A stretch of DNA of 22,859 nt from CAZJYC01 sp964550165 (GTDB lineage Bacteria > Acidobacteriota > Aminicenantia > Aminicenantales > Aminicenantaceae), in the NCBI GenBank assembly GCA_964550165.1, contig CAZJYC010000041.1:1-22859 (forward strand), in the 5' to 3' direction. Below are positions 13,833 to 21,826 of this stretch, piece after piece. The notes beneath the pieces are model-generated. The model did not search any database, had not been told where the DNA came from, and was given only the letters and a program-made list of their open reading frames with translations. The stretch's first letter is position 1; every line of letters begins with the position of its first letter. Position numbers and translations under genes: made by a program.

Positions 13833-14699
13833 ATGAGGACAACAGAGATAGTAAGGTGTTTGCTAATGGCTGTGGCTTTGCTTGTGGCCACAACAATTTT
13901 TCTTTCTGAAACGGCGATGGCCCCGGCCCCTCAGCCGATTTCGCCGGTTCAGAAGGAGATTATGAAATCCTTGGAATCCACGAAAAACAAAACGATGATA
14001 AAGGACATGCCTAACGTACGAAAGTTCTCATTAACGCCGCATTTTTGGCTCGTTGGGCAGTCAGGAACCGCCATCTTCCGCTGGATAGTGGACCCAGGCC
14101 CTGGAGGAAGCCGGATCATCCGGGTGACCATCAGCAAAACCCAAGGAAACGGGCCGGGAATCGATTTCTCAAGTCCCAACAGAACAGGCGAACGCACCTT
14201 GACCGTCTCCGCCGGAGTGAGCGAGGGAAGGACTACCTACGCCCTCACTGCGGTCAACGAAGAGGGGAATACCGCAACCGCCACTCTCTATTTCGAGGTC
14301 AAAAATCTGGACTGGTTAAAGGAGCAGATTTCGATCACCCGTGTAGGCAACTATCCTCCAGAGGTTCCAGAAGGTTCTGGGGCCTTTGATTATGTGGTCC
14401 AAGTCATGAATCGTAGCCAAGCAACTGTCTCAGGAGTAACAATCGAACTCTATCGTCATGGCGTTTTATCGGGCTCTGGTCAAATTCTCGGAAAACTCGA
14501 TAACCAAACAATAAGGCCGGGAACGAATGAATATCGGGTGAGAGATACACATGGCATACATTTCGGAATTGCGTATAGAGCTTGGGATTCCAGTGTTTAT
14601 GTGCTGACGCAGGGGGAGAGAGATATTCTCAAGCATGTCAGGATAACCCTTGAGCTAATTCGGACTGTGAATATTTTTAAAGTCAGAATTGCCGATTAG
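13833..14699 (+). CDS. Secreted protein with two Ig-like/beta-sandwich segments, unknown function
   Basis: The start at 13833 is fixed by GGAGG 7 nt upstream and by a clear signal peptide (LLMAVALLVATTIFLSETAMA, cleavage likely after residue 30); upstream in-frame codons are ignored. The mature part of the 288-residue protein begins Pro-rich (PAPQPISPVQ). Residues about 66-156 resemble an Ig-like fold (GQSGTAIFRWIVDPGPGGSR, then RTTYALTAVNEEGNTATATL). Residues about 164-278 resemble a CARDB-type sandwich (FDYVVQVMNRSQATVSGVTI). No catalytic motif or lipobox is seen. It probably acts in the periplasm or at the surface. The domain reading is by pattern only. Confidence 0.72.
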   Translation: MRTTEIVRCLLMAVALLVATTIFLSETAMAPAPQPISPVQKEIMKSLESTKNKTMIKDMPNVRKFSLTPHFWLVGQSGTAIFRWIVDPGPGGSRIIRVTISKTQGNGPGIDFSSPNRTGERTLTVSAGVSEGRTTYALTAVNEEGNTATATLYFEVKNLDWLKEQISITRVGNYPPEVPEGSGAFDYVVQVMNRSQATVSGVTIELYRHGVLSGSGQILGKLDNQTIRPGTNEYRVRDTHGIHFGIAYRAWDSSVYVLTQGERDILKHVRITLELIRTVNIFKVRIAD

Positions 14700-14987
14700 G
14701 GTTACTCATTCCGCTCGTGACGAGTCTGGTGGGGAAGTCACCCATAGATTGAAACCAGAAAAGGTGTTGGATTCTATCAACCAAATGAATCTGCTTTTAA
14801 CTTAATAAGAATTTCCTTTTCTGTTGCGCTGGCTGAATGAGCACGTAAGCGCTAATTTTGCCTTCTCCCATCGACATGAATGATAAAAAATAACGGGCGT
14901 GGATGCAAAGGTGAGCAAAAAATTGCGGTAGTTGAGTTAAAAAGTCTCTGGGAATTATAAAAGCATCTAAAATCCGAAAGGACGGCT
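14700..14987. other. Intergenic region before mfd
   Basis: AT-rich sequence with no supported gene. A short inverted repeat (CTCG TGA CGAG near 14713) directly follows the secreted-protein gene, but its stem is only 4 bp. Confidence 0.4.
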
Positions 14988-15010
14988 CGAGCCTGGGGGC
15001 TCGGTTTCTT
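14988..15010 (+). terminator. Terminator-like hairpin upstream of mfd
   Basis: CGAGCC (14988-14993) pairs with GGCTCG (14998-15003) around TGGG and is followed by GTTTCTT. It shares GGCTCGAG...CTCGGTTTCTT with the hairpin at 13124-13146, the stem changing while staying paired. It lies 52 nt before mfd, insulating that gene from the upstream one. Confidence 0.55.
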
Positions 15011-15026
15011 TCTTCGTTCTTCTCAA

Positions 15027-15055
15027 TTTAACTCCTGGCCTGCCTTGGTTATAAT
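15027..15055 (+). promoter_or_regulatory. Promoter of mfd
   Basis: A perfect TATAAT (15050-15055) ends 6 nt before the mfd ATG at 15062. A weak TTTAAC (15027-15032) lies 17 nt upstream. The predicted transcription start coincides with the A of the start codon, and no Shine-Dalgarno is present, so the mRNA is probably leaderless. Confidence 0.6.
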
Positions 15056-15061
15056 AACTTC

Positions 15062-18000
15062 ATGAGCCTGGATTTTCTAAAACAGACACCCGAATTCAAG
15101 AGGCTTCTCCGCGCGGTCGAGCAAGGAAACAAAGGGATCGAGATCACAGGGCTTGTCCAATCCTCCAAAGCCTATTTCCTTTCTGCCCTGGCCCTGGAAT
15201 CCAAGAAGAGAATTGTTTTTATCCAGTCCTCCTCATCGTCTCTTCCCCGGTTTGAGGAGCAATGCCGGTTTTTTTTATCTCAGTTCAACTCTGGTTTGAA
15301 ATTAGGCTCTCTTCCCAGCCTTTCAGAGAGTCCTTATCATGAGATTTCCCCATCCCTGGATGCAGTGTCTTCGAGAATCAGATTTTTTTACGGTTTGCTC
15401 CACCAGCCTCCATCTCTGGTCTTGACCAATCTTTTTGGATTGCTCAAGCCTTTCCCCAGCCCTCGAAACCTTGAGGCATTTTTTCTTGACCTGGAACGGG
15501 ATAAGCCGGCCGTGCGTGACCAGGTTTTAGGACGGCTCGAAAGCTTTGGGTACGCAAGGGAGGATTTGGTCAGTTCTGCGGGCGAGTATGCCTGGCGGGG
15601 AGGGGTGGTGGATGTCTTTTCTCCCTGGCATGCCTATCCCTTTCGCGTCGAGTTCAGCGGCGACAAGATTGCCAGCATTCGGGAGTTTGAACCTTCCACC
15701 CAGCGCTCGATAAAAAAAGTGGACCGCATTCTCCTTCCCTCTCTCAGGGAATTTCCTGGCTCCTCAGAGTTTCTCCGCGAATGGGAAAAGCTGGCCTTCA
15801 AGGAAGGAGGAACGGACTGTTTTAGAGACATCGAGGAGAAAGCAGAGCGGGTCAGAAGCGGAGATTTTTTCCCCTCCTTCTTCTATCTTTCTCTTATTCA
15901 TCAGGAGCATTTCGTACCCTTCACCCAATATCTTCGGGACTATCTTTTTGTCGTCGACGATCTTGATGAGGTTCGGAAAGACTGGGAAGAAACGATGAAA
16001 GACCTGAGAGACCAGTATCATGAGCTGAAGAATGAGAGAAAGCTTTGTCTTTCGCCTGAAGACATTTATCCCCCGCAACTCTGGGACGAGATCAGAAAAG
16101 AGGCTATCCGCTGGCAGGAGCTTGCCCCGGAAAAAGGAGAGAAAACGTTTTCTTTCTCTTTTCAGTCCGTTCCCCAGTTCAAGAACAAGATTCCTTTTTT
16201 CATTCAATACATGAAGAGACTGCAGGAGGAGAGGGAAAGATGCTTTATCTATTTTTCAAGCGACGGTGTGCGGAAGAAATTGGCCAGCCTTCTCACCCAG
16301 CATCAAATTTCAAACCGCGAATCTTCAACGCCTTTTGTTTTCGCTGGAGATGGGGCAATTGTCCTTTTAGTCGGGAAACTTCAGAGCGGATTCAGCTATC
16401 CAAGAGAAAAAATAGCCTTTTTTGCTGAACAAGACATCATTACCGAAGAAAAAATCATCGCCTCCCGTCCTTCGGTTAAGCCTTTCCTCTCGCAATTCCA
16501 GGACTTAAAGGGGGGAGATTATGTTGTCCATACAGATTACGGCATCGGAATTTTTAAGGGTCTGGTCAAGGTGGAGGTGGAGGACAAGGGCAGGGAGTTC
16601 ATCCAGATCGACTACAGGGATGAGGATAAGCTCTTCGTTCCGGTTGAAGACCTCAACTTAGTCCAGAGATATTCAGGAGTCGGCTCAAGCCTGCCGCCTC
16701 TGGATAAACTCGGCAGCCTTTCCTGGGAGAGAACAAAAGCCAGGACAAAGCAGGCCATCGAGAAATTGGCCAGAGAGCTCTTAGAGCTCTATGCCCGGCG
16801 GAAGGCCATAAAAGGATTCCGTTTCAGCCCGCCCGGGGCCTGGCAGGCTGAATTTGACAGAACTTTTGAGTATGAAGAAACAGAGGACCAGCTGCGATCC
16901 GTGAAAGAAATCATGCGGGATATGGAATCGGATTTTCCAATGGACCGCCTGCTCTGCGGAGATGTAGGCTATGGCAAGACTGAAGTCGCCATGCGGGCGG
17001 CCTTTAAGGCGGTGATGGACCACAAGCAGGTGGCCATACTCTGCCCTACGACTGTCCTGGCCAGCCAGCATCTCGGAACTTTCCGCAACAGGATGGTTCT
17101 TTTTCCCATCCGGGTCGAAGGTCTCACCCGGCTTCAGACGGAAAGCGAGCAGAAGACAATTGTCGAGGACTTAAAAAAGGGGCTTATCGACATCATCATC
17201 GGTACACACCGGCTGCTTTCCAAGGATGTCCAGTTCCGAGATCTGGGCCTGCTGGTCGTCGATGAGGAACAGAGGTTTGGAGTCAACCACAAAGAAAAGA
17301 TCAAGCAGATGAAAGCAAACATCGATGTTCTCACCATGAGCGCCACACCCATTCCGAGGACGCTGAATTTATCCCTGACTGGCCTCCGGGATATCAGCCT
17401 GATCGAGACTCCTCCCAAGGACAGGCTGGCGATCCATACCGTTGTTACGCCCTCCAGATTGAAGCTCATCGCCACTGCCATAAAGATGGAACTCGCCCGC
17501 CGAGGCCAGGTCTACTGTATCCACAACAGGATTGAAGATATCGAGAGGATTGCCCGGACAATCGAGAGGCTTGTCTCTGAGGCCAGAGCCGTTGTCGTTC
17601 ATGGAAAGATGCCCAGTGCGACACTCGAGAGAAGGATGATCGATTTTATCAGCCAGAAATACAATGTTCTGGTTTCGACGACAATCATCGAGAATGGCAT
17701 AGATATTCCCCTTGTCAACACCCTGATCGTGGAAGACGCCGACCAGTTTGGGCTGTCTCAGCTCTACCAGCTCCGTGGCCGGGTGGGTCGATCCTCTCGC
17801 CAGGCTGTCGCCTATTTCCTTGTCCCTCCCTTGGATGAGGTCAGTCCTTTGGCCAAAAAGCGTTTAAAAGCACTTCAGGAGTTTACCGAATTGGGGTCCG
17901 GCTTTCGCTTAGCCGCAAAGGACTTGGAGATCAGAGGGGCCGGGAATTTTTTAGGCACAGCCCAGCATGGCTATCTGGAAGCTGTTGGCTTTGATTATTA

Positions 18001-18490
18001 TCTCCATCTTCTGGAGCAGACCATCAAGGAACTCAAGGGAGAGGCCGCCGAGGAAGTTAAGAGCGAAATCAACCTCAGAGTGGACATCCGGATTCCTGAA
18101 GCGTACCTTCCCCAGATCAACCTCAGGCTCAATCTCTACAAGAGGATTTCTTCTGTGGAAAGTCTGAGCGAGATCGATGAGATCAGGGAAGAAATAGAAG
18201 ACCGATACGGCCTCCTGCCAGAGAGCGTGAAAAATCTTCTCCGCTACGGTGAAGTCAAATACTTGGCTCAGAAGATAAGAGTCCATTCCATTGACCGTGT
18301 TGGACGGAGAATGGTTTTCAAATTTTTCCCTTCATCATCGGCCAATTTGGGCCGTCTGGTTAAACTGGTTGAAAAGCGCACTGGGTCCATCACTCCCCAG
18401 GGCGTCATGAGCTTCCCCCTTTTATCTCAGGACGAGGCAGGGATTATGGATGAAACGATATCTGTCTTGAACGAGTTATCTTGTATGTAA
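15062..18490 (+). CDS. mfd: Transcription-repair coupling factor
   Basis: DNA translocase that removes RNA polymerase stalled at lesions and recruits UvrA for nucleotide excision repair. The 1142 residues match the family length (E. coli about 1148). It has an N-terminal UvrB-like region, then the CarD-like RNAP-interaction domain (GGDYVVHTDYGIGIFKG, from about residue 484). Superfamily 2 helicase motifs follow: Walker A GDVGYGKT at 633-640, Walker B DEEQRFG at 734-740, TMSATPIPRT, and motif VI LRGRVGRS at 904-911. The C-terminal TRCF domain (RIPEAYLPQINLRLNLYKRI) is complete. The start at 15062 lacks a Shine-Dalgarno but lies just after a TATAAT. Two foldase genes follow on the same strand. 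Confidence 0.98.
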   Translation: MSLDFLKQTPEFKRLLRAVEQGNKGIEITGLVQSSKAYFLSALALESKKRIVFIQSSSSSLPRFEEQCRFFLSQFNSGLKLGSLPSLSESPYHEISPSLDAVSSRIRFFYGLLHQPPSLVLTNLFGLLKPFPSPRNLEAFFLDLERDKPAVRDQVLGRLESFGYAREDLVSSAGEYAWRGGVVDVFSPWHAYPFRVEFSGDKIASIREFEPSTQRSIKKVDRILLPSLREFPGSSEFLREWEKLAFKEGGTDCFRDIEEKAERVRSGDFFPSFFYLSLIHQEHFVPFTQYLRDYLFVVDDLDEVRKDWEETMKDLRDQYHELKNERKLCLSPEDIYPPQLWDEIRKEAIRWQELAPEKGEKTFSFSFQSVPQFKNKIPFFIQYMKRLQEERERCFIYFSSDGVRKKLASLLTQHQISNRESSTPFVFAGDGAIVLLVGKLQSGFSYPREKIAFFAEQDIITEEKIIASRPSVKPFLSQFQDLKGGDYVVHTDYGIGIFKGLVKVEVEDKGREFIQIDYRDEDKLFVPVEDLNLVQRYSGVGSSLPPLDKLGSLSWERTKARTKQAIEKLARELLELYARRKAIKGFRFSPPGAWQAEFDRTFEYEETEDQLRSVKEIMRDMESDFPMDRLLCGDVGYGKTEVAMRAAFKAVMDHKQVAILCPTTVLASQHLGTFRNRMVLFPIRVEGLTRLQTESEQKTIVEDLKKGLIDIIIGTHRLLSKDVQFRDLGLLVVDEEQRFGVNHKEKIKQMKANIDVLTMSATPIPRTLNLSLTGLRDISLIETPPKDRLAIHTVVTPSRLKLIATAIKMELARRGQVYCIHNRIEDIERIARTIERLVSEARAVVVHGKMPSATLERRMIDFISQKYNVLVSTTIIENGIDIPLVNTLIVEDADQFGLSQLYQLRGRVGRSSRQAVAYFLVPPLDEVSPLAKKRLKALQEFTELGSGFRLAAKDLEIRGAGNFLGTAQHGYLEAVGFDYYLHLLEQTIKELKGEAAEEVKSEINLRVDIRIPEAYLPQINLRLNLYKRISSVESLSEIDEIREEIEDRYGLLPESVKNLLRYGEVKYLAQKIRVHSIDRVGRRMVFKFFPSSSANLGRLVKLVEKRTGSITPQGVMSFPLLSQDEAGIMDETISVLNELSCM

Positions 18491-18513
18491 TATAATCTTT
18501 TATGTAATATAAT
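18484..18513 (+). promoter_or_regulatory. Tandem 13-nt repeat carrying two -10 boxes
   Basis: TATGTAATATAAT occurs exactly twice, at 18484-18496 and 18501-18513, offset by 17 nt and overlapping the mfd stop codon. Each copy ends in TATAAT. They probably form two alternative -10 elements for the downstream foldase gene, though no strong -35 boxes are seen. Confidence 0.5.
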
Positions 18514-18531
18514 AATTTGACATTAAAAAAG

Positions 18532-19506
18532 ATGAGAGAGTTCCAATTCAAACAGTCCATTCTTCTTCTCCTGGCAGGAATCTTGCTCTTTGTCTCTTGT
18601 AAAGGGACGAAGACCCAGGAGCAGCCCCCGGGTTTTGACCTTGGGGACCCGCAGAAAAAGAACAGTATCATTCTCAAAGTTGGAGAATTTTTCTATTTCA
18701 ATTCTGACTTTGAAAATTACGTTCGGGCCACTTTGGGAGATGAATACAAGAGCTTGAATGCTATTTCGTTGAGCCGCCTGTTCGATAGCTTTGTCGAGGA
18801 GAAGATTCTCCTTCAAGGAGCACAAAACCAGAAAATAGTTCTGACTCCTGAGGAAAAGAGGGAGTACTTGGAGAAGCTTTCGAAAGAATTTGCAGTAGGC
18901 AGCAGCAGAGCCTCGATGGATGAGCTGGATACTCAGATTTTGTTTGATCGGCTGATCATCCAAAAATATACCTATGAGCTGGTGAAGGGCCTTGCTGTTT
19001 CAGCTCAGGAAATCAAGGATTATTACGAGCTTCACAAGAGAGAATTTCTGCGACCCGAGAGGGTCAAGGTTAGCCAGATTTTGCTGGATAGCGAGGATAA
19101 AGCGATTGAAATTTATGAAAGGGTGAAGGACGCGTCCGAGGAGACCTTCAGAAAAATTGCTCAGAAAGAATCCGTCGGCCTGGAAGCTATCAAAGGCGGG
19201 GAGATGGGCGTTTTTGAAATGGGCCAGCTTCCTTTCGAGATGGAAAAGGTGATTTTTTCCCTGAAGGAAGAAGAGGTCAGTCCGGTGGTGGAGTCTTCTT
19301 ATGGCTACCATATCTTCAGGCTGGATAAGAAGTACGAGCCAGAGCTCATCTCTGAAGAGCAAGCGGCTAAGGACATCAAGGAAAAGCTTTTGGATCAAGA
19401 AATCAAGCAACGGATTTCAGAAAAGATCGAAGAATTAAAGAATAGCCTGGATTGGACGTTCTACCCTCAAAATCTGTCCTTTCCCTATCAAAGAGAGATT
19501 CCATGA
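18532..19506 (+). CDS. Parvulin-type peptidyl-prolyl isomerase lipoprotein (PrsA/SurA-like)
   Basis: The start at 18532 (ATG) gives 324 residues; a TTG at 18517 adds five residues and is less likely. The N-terminus is a lipoprotein signal peptide with lipobox LFVSC (Cys23), so the protein is probably anchored in the periplasm. A SurA-N-like helical region covers about 50-165. One parvulin domain spans about 176-267 (VKVSQILL, then GGEMGVFEMGQLPFEMEKVI and SSYGYHIFRL). The usual His of the first strand (SHIL) is Gln here (SQIL), while the second conserved His (GYHIF) is kept. A coiled, charged C-terminus follows. The likely job is folding outer-membrane or secreted proteins. Its stop overlaps the next start (ATGA). 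Confidence 0.87.
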   Translation: MREFQFKQSILLLLAGILLFVSCKGTKTQEQPPGFDLGDPQKKNSIILKVGEFFYFNSDFENYVRATLGDEYKSLNAISLSRLFDSFVEEKILLQGAQNQKIVLTPEEKREYLEKLSKEFAVGSSRASMDELDTQILFDRLIIQKYTYELVKGLAVSAQEIKDYYELHKREFLRPERVKVSQILLDSEDKAIEIYERVKDASEETFRKIAQKESVGLEAIKGGEMGVFEMGQLPFEMEKVIFSLKEEEVSPVVESSYGYHIFRLDKKYEPELISEEQAAKDIKEKLLDQEIKQRISEKIEELKNSLDWTFYPQNLSFPYQREIP

Positions 19507-20468
19507 GACCCACAAGAGCGATTTGTCTTTCGGTTATAGTTCTGCTCACACTCGTCTTCCTTTGCGGCCAGGAAGCCGTCGAAGAAATCGTGGCTATTGT
19601 CAATGAGGACATCGTTACCCTCTCGCAGTACAGGGCAGAGGAGGAATCTCTTTATCAGATGCTCAAGAGTCAACTCCAAGGGGAAGAGTTTGAAAAACAA
19701 TACGCTTTTTATAAGAAAAATCTCTTGGATAGAATGATCACAGACCTTCTTCTGTCGCAGGAGGCCAAGAAAAAAGACCTCAACGTCGATGAGCAGGTCA
19801 GAATGTGGCTTGAGAACTTCAAGAAAGAGAATGGTATCGATTCGGATGAGGAGTTGAGACGAGGATTGCGTCAGCAGGGCATAAATTATGAAGAGTTTAT
19901 AAGGCAGTTGAAAGAGAACTTATTGAGGCAAGCCGTCGTCTATTCAGAAATCCAGCCGAGCATCGTTGTCGAAGATTCGGAGGTCGTCAATTATTACAAG
20001 CTCCATCCTGAAGAGTTTACCGAGCCCACAGAGTACAAGCTGAGAGCCATTTACATCGCCGATGAGGGAAAAAGTGAAGAAGAGCTTGAGGCTCAAAAAA
20101 AAGAGATCCTCGGGAAGATTGCCGCAGGAGAGGATTTCGGAACTCTTGCCAGCGAATATTCTGAAGGACCGGCGAAGGAGAACCAGGGAGACTTGGGGAG
20201 ATTGAAGAAAGGCGAACTGGAAAAGAGCCTGGAGCAGGCTGTGGAGAAATTGAAGCTTGGGGGGACAACACCCTGGCTAAAGGTGAGGGAAGGATGGTAC
20301 ATGTTGAAATTGGAGGAGAAAAAAGAGAGCCGCGTTAAGTCTTTTGACGAAGTTCGAGGAGACATAGAAGAGGAGCTCTTTAACGAAAAAAGACAGGAAA
20401 AAATCGAAGAGTATATCACGAAACTCAAAGAGAAAAGCTACATAAAAATTCTGAAAACTGACCTTTAA
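19503..20468 (+). CDS. SurA-like periplasmic foldase with one, apparently degenerate, parvulin domain
   Basis: The ATG at 19503 overlaps the stop of the preceding gene (ATGA), so the pair is translationally coupled. The 321-residue product has a signal peptide (AICLSVIVLLTLVFLCG) and a SurA-N domain opening with EEIVAIVNEDIVTLSQY, a strong SurA signature. Helices to about residue 155 carry RQAVVYSEIQPSIVVEDSEV. A single parvulin-like domain covers about 177-273 (FGTLASEYSEGPAKENQGDL, then LGRLKKGELEKSLEQAV). Both positions usually occupied by conserved His are changed (LRAIYI and GWYMLKL), suggesting chaperone rather than isomerase activity. SurA of E. coli has two parvulin domains. Probable role: outer-membrane protein biogenesis. 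Confidence 0.85.
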   Translation: MRPTRAICLSVIVLLTLVFLCGQEAVEEIVAIVNEDIVTLSQYRAEEESLYQMLKSQLQGEEFEKQYAFYKKNLLDRMITDLLLSQEAKKKDLNVDEQVRMWLENFKKENGIDSDEELRRGLRQQGINYEEFIRQLKENLLRQAVVYSEIQPSIVVEDSEVVNYYKLHPEEFTEPTEYKLRAIYIADEGKSEEELEAQKKEILGKIAAGEDFGTLASEYSEGPAKENQGDLGRLKKGELEKSLEQAVEKLKLGGTTPWLKVREGWYMLKLEEKKESRVKSFDEVRGDIEEELFNEKRQEKIEEYITKLKEKSYIKILKTDL

Positions 20469-20497
20469 AAAGTGGCCGGTTCTTTTTTCCCCTTTTT

Positions 20498-20520
20498 CAA
20501 TTCATTCAAGGAATGAATTG
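20498..20520. repeat. Perfect inverted repeat between convergent genes
   Basis: CAATTCATTC and GAATGAATTG form a perfect 10-bp stem around AAG, between the convergent foldase and decarboxylase genes. The U-tract lies before the stem on the plus strand (CTTTTTCAA) and an A-tract follows it on the minus strand, so it does not fit a standard terminator on either strand. It may still end transcription or mark 3' ends. Confidence 0.5.
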
Positions 20521-20526
20521 TGCGGA

Positions 20527-21078
20527 TTAGGGGATGAAGATGGCGGCAGCAAGGGTCGTTGTCCAGACGTTTTTTTTCCCTTTGGTTGTCTGAGTGATGT
20601 TCCTTGTGCGAACAATGATCTTGTTGGGTAGCCGGTAAACATCTTTTTCCTCGTCCCAGATTTCCTTGACATCAAAGTTGGCTCCGAGCGTGGTCGCCAG
20701 CATGTAGGCCGCTAAATCCTCGGCATACTCGCCTGCTTCCTTCTCGTTTTGGCCGTAGCCGTGATGTTCGGAAAGATAGCCGTGATGGCTGCGGTCATTG
20801 GGAATAGCCAATCCGACGGATGCGGATATCAACCGATGCGCTTCATCTGTGGAGCACTCACTGATCACCAGAAAGACAATTTGACCGGGGCTGAGCAATT
20901 TCAGCCCTTCCTCTTTGGAGATCAGCTTGCAGTGAGGGGGGATGATGCTGGAGGTTTTGACAAGGTTGAAAGGAGCAATTCCTGCACTCCTCAGGGCTTG
21001 CTCGAAACTGGCCAATTTTTCTTTATGCTGCCCACTTCCCTTGGTTAAAAAAAGCTTGGTTGGGATGATTTTACTCAT
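20527..21078 (-). CDS. pdaD: Pyruvoyl-dependent arginine decarboxylase
   Basis: Converts arginine to agmatine and CO2, the first step of the agmatine route to putrescine and spermidine. The 183-residue proenzyme is expected to self-cleave at a Ser-Ser pair to make a pyruvoyl group; the site is visible in LVKTSSIIPP (Ser43-Ser44), placed as in archaeal PvlArgDC. Other family features are the basic N-terminal strand (KIIPTKLFLTKGSG), the conserved His-rich/Gly segment (HHGYLSEHHGYGQNEKEAGE) and the helix after it. The ATG at 21078 has a GAGAGG Shine-Dalgarno. It is 60 nt downstream of the lipoprotein gene on the same strand. The family occurs in archaea, Chlamydiae and scattered bacteria. Confidence 0.92.
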   Translation of the reverse strand: MSKIIPTKLFLTKGSGQHKEKLASFEQALRSAGIAPFNLVKTSSIIPPHCKLISKEEGLKLLSPGQIVFLVISECSTDEAHRLISASVGLAIPNDRSHHGYLSEHHGYGQNEKEAGEYAEDLAAYMLATTLGANFDVKEIWDEEKDVYRLPNKIIVRTRNITQTTKGKKNVWTTTLAAAIFIP

Positions 21079-21138
21079 GAACCTCTCATTTAAATTTTTT
21101 TTCTATAGAAACCACCTCCTAAAAAATTAATTAGAATC

Positions 21139-21687
21139 TTAATTCTTGTCTTTTTTTTGAGGAACGAACGGCTCAGGCTCTTTAAAATCTATCTCTCGTG
21201 AGACTTCCCACTCTCCCATAAGAATGTACTGGGAGCCCCTGATGCGGGCAAAGAGCTTGACAAAGGCTATCTTCCACTGGGGACTGTTTTGAATATGGTT
21301 TAAGTTTTTCCCCTCGACTCCAAAATTGCTTTTGAGCGTGATGACTTCACTTCTCTCGCCAGGCATGAGCGCCTTTTTTTTGAATGTTAGGAGGAAGCCA
21401 TCGCCTAAGTTGTCGGGTTCGTCCTTGAGCCTGAAAATTGCGTTAAGAATGGTGTTTCGCAGCGGCTTATCGCTCGTATTTTTTACGCGGAAAGAGATTG
21501 TGGGAACAATGGTCAGCTTTGGAGGCCAAGACTGGTAGATTTTTTTGGTCCAATTTGTTTGCACATCCGATATTTCTACGGTCGCTTTAATTTCTTCCGT
21601 TGTGGGTGGTTTGGTGCATCCGGTAGGAATGATCGCCAAGATAAAAATGGCAACGAGACAAGCTGCAGACAATTTGACTCTTTTCAT
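21139..21687 (-). CDS. Putative lipoprotein, function unknown
   Basis: The start at 21687 is chosen because GAGGAGG lies 6 nt upstream and a signal peptide begins there (MKRVKLSAACLVAIFILAII); the frame is open 22 codons further up without support. A Cys follows at PTGC, a somewhat atypical lipobox (Pro at -3). The 182-residue product continues as a single beta-rich domain (TIVPTISFRVKNTSDKPLRN, then LMPGERSEVITLKSNFG), the layout of an FxLYD or similar Ig-like sandwich, and ends in a Lys/Asp tail. I do not recognise a specific family. It is upstream of the arginine decarboxylase gene on the same strand. Location would be the periplasmic face of a membrane. Confidence 0.72.
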   Translation of the reverse strand: MKRVKLSAACLVAIFILAIIPTGCTKPPTTEEIKATVEISDVQTNWTKKIYQSWPPKLTIVPTISFRVKNTSDKPLRNTILNAIFRLKDEPDNLGDGFLLTFKKKALMPGERSEVITLKSNFGVEGKNLNHIQNSPQWKIAFVKLFARIRGSQYILMGEWEVSREIDFKEPEPFVPQKKDKN

Positions 21688-21786
21688 AAAACTCCTCCTC
21701 ATGACAGACCTAATATAACAAAAAAGCATCAGCTCTTCAAACTTCAATTTCAATCTTAGAAAAAACTGAAAAATTAAAAATGGCGA

Positions 21787-21818
21787 TTGAAGACCTGATC
21801 CCCAAATTGTGGTATGTT
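21787..21818 (+). promoter_or_regulatory. Possible promoter of the membrane-protein gene
   Basis: TATGTT (21813-21818) ends 8 nt before the ATG at 21827. TTGAAG (21787-21792) is a possible -35, but the 20-nt spacer is long. No Shine-Dalgarno precedes the ATG, so a 2-3 nt leader is predicted. Confidence 0.35.
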
Positions 21819-21826
21819 AGAGCGAG

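Noticed and set aside
20498..20520. Standard bidirectional terminator between convergent genes
   Set aside because: The stem is perfect, but neither strand has a U-tract after it, so I list it only as an inverted repeat.
21107..21115. AGGAGGTGG on the minus strand upstream of the arginine decarboxylase
   Set aside because: It looks like an ideal Shine-Dalgarno, but no start codon with a sustained frame follows at the right distance; the gene has its own GAGAGG at 21085.
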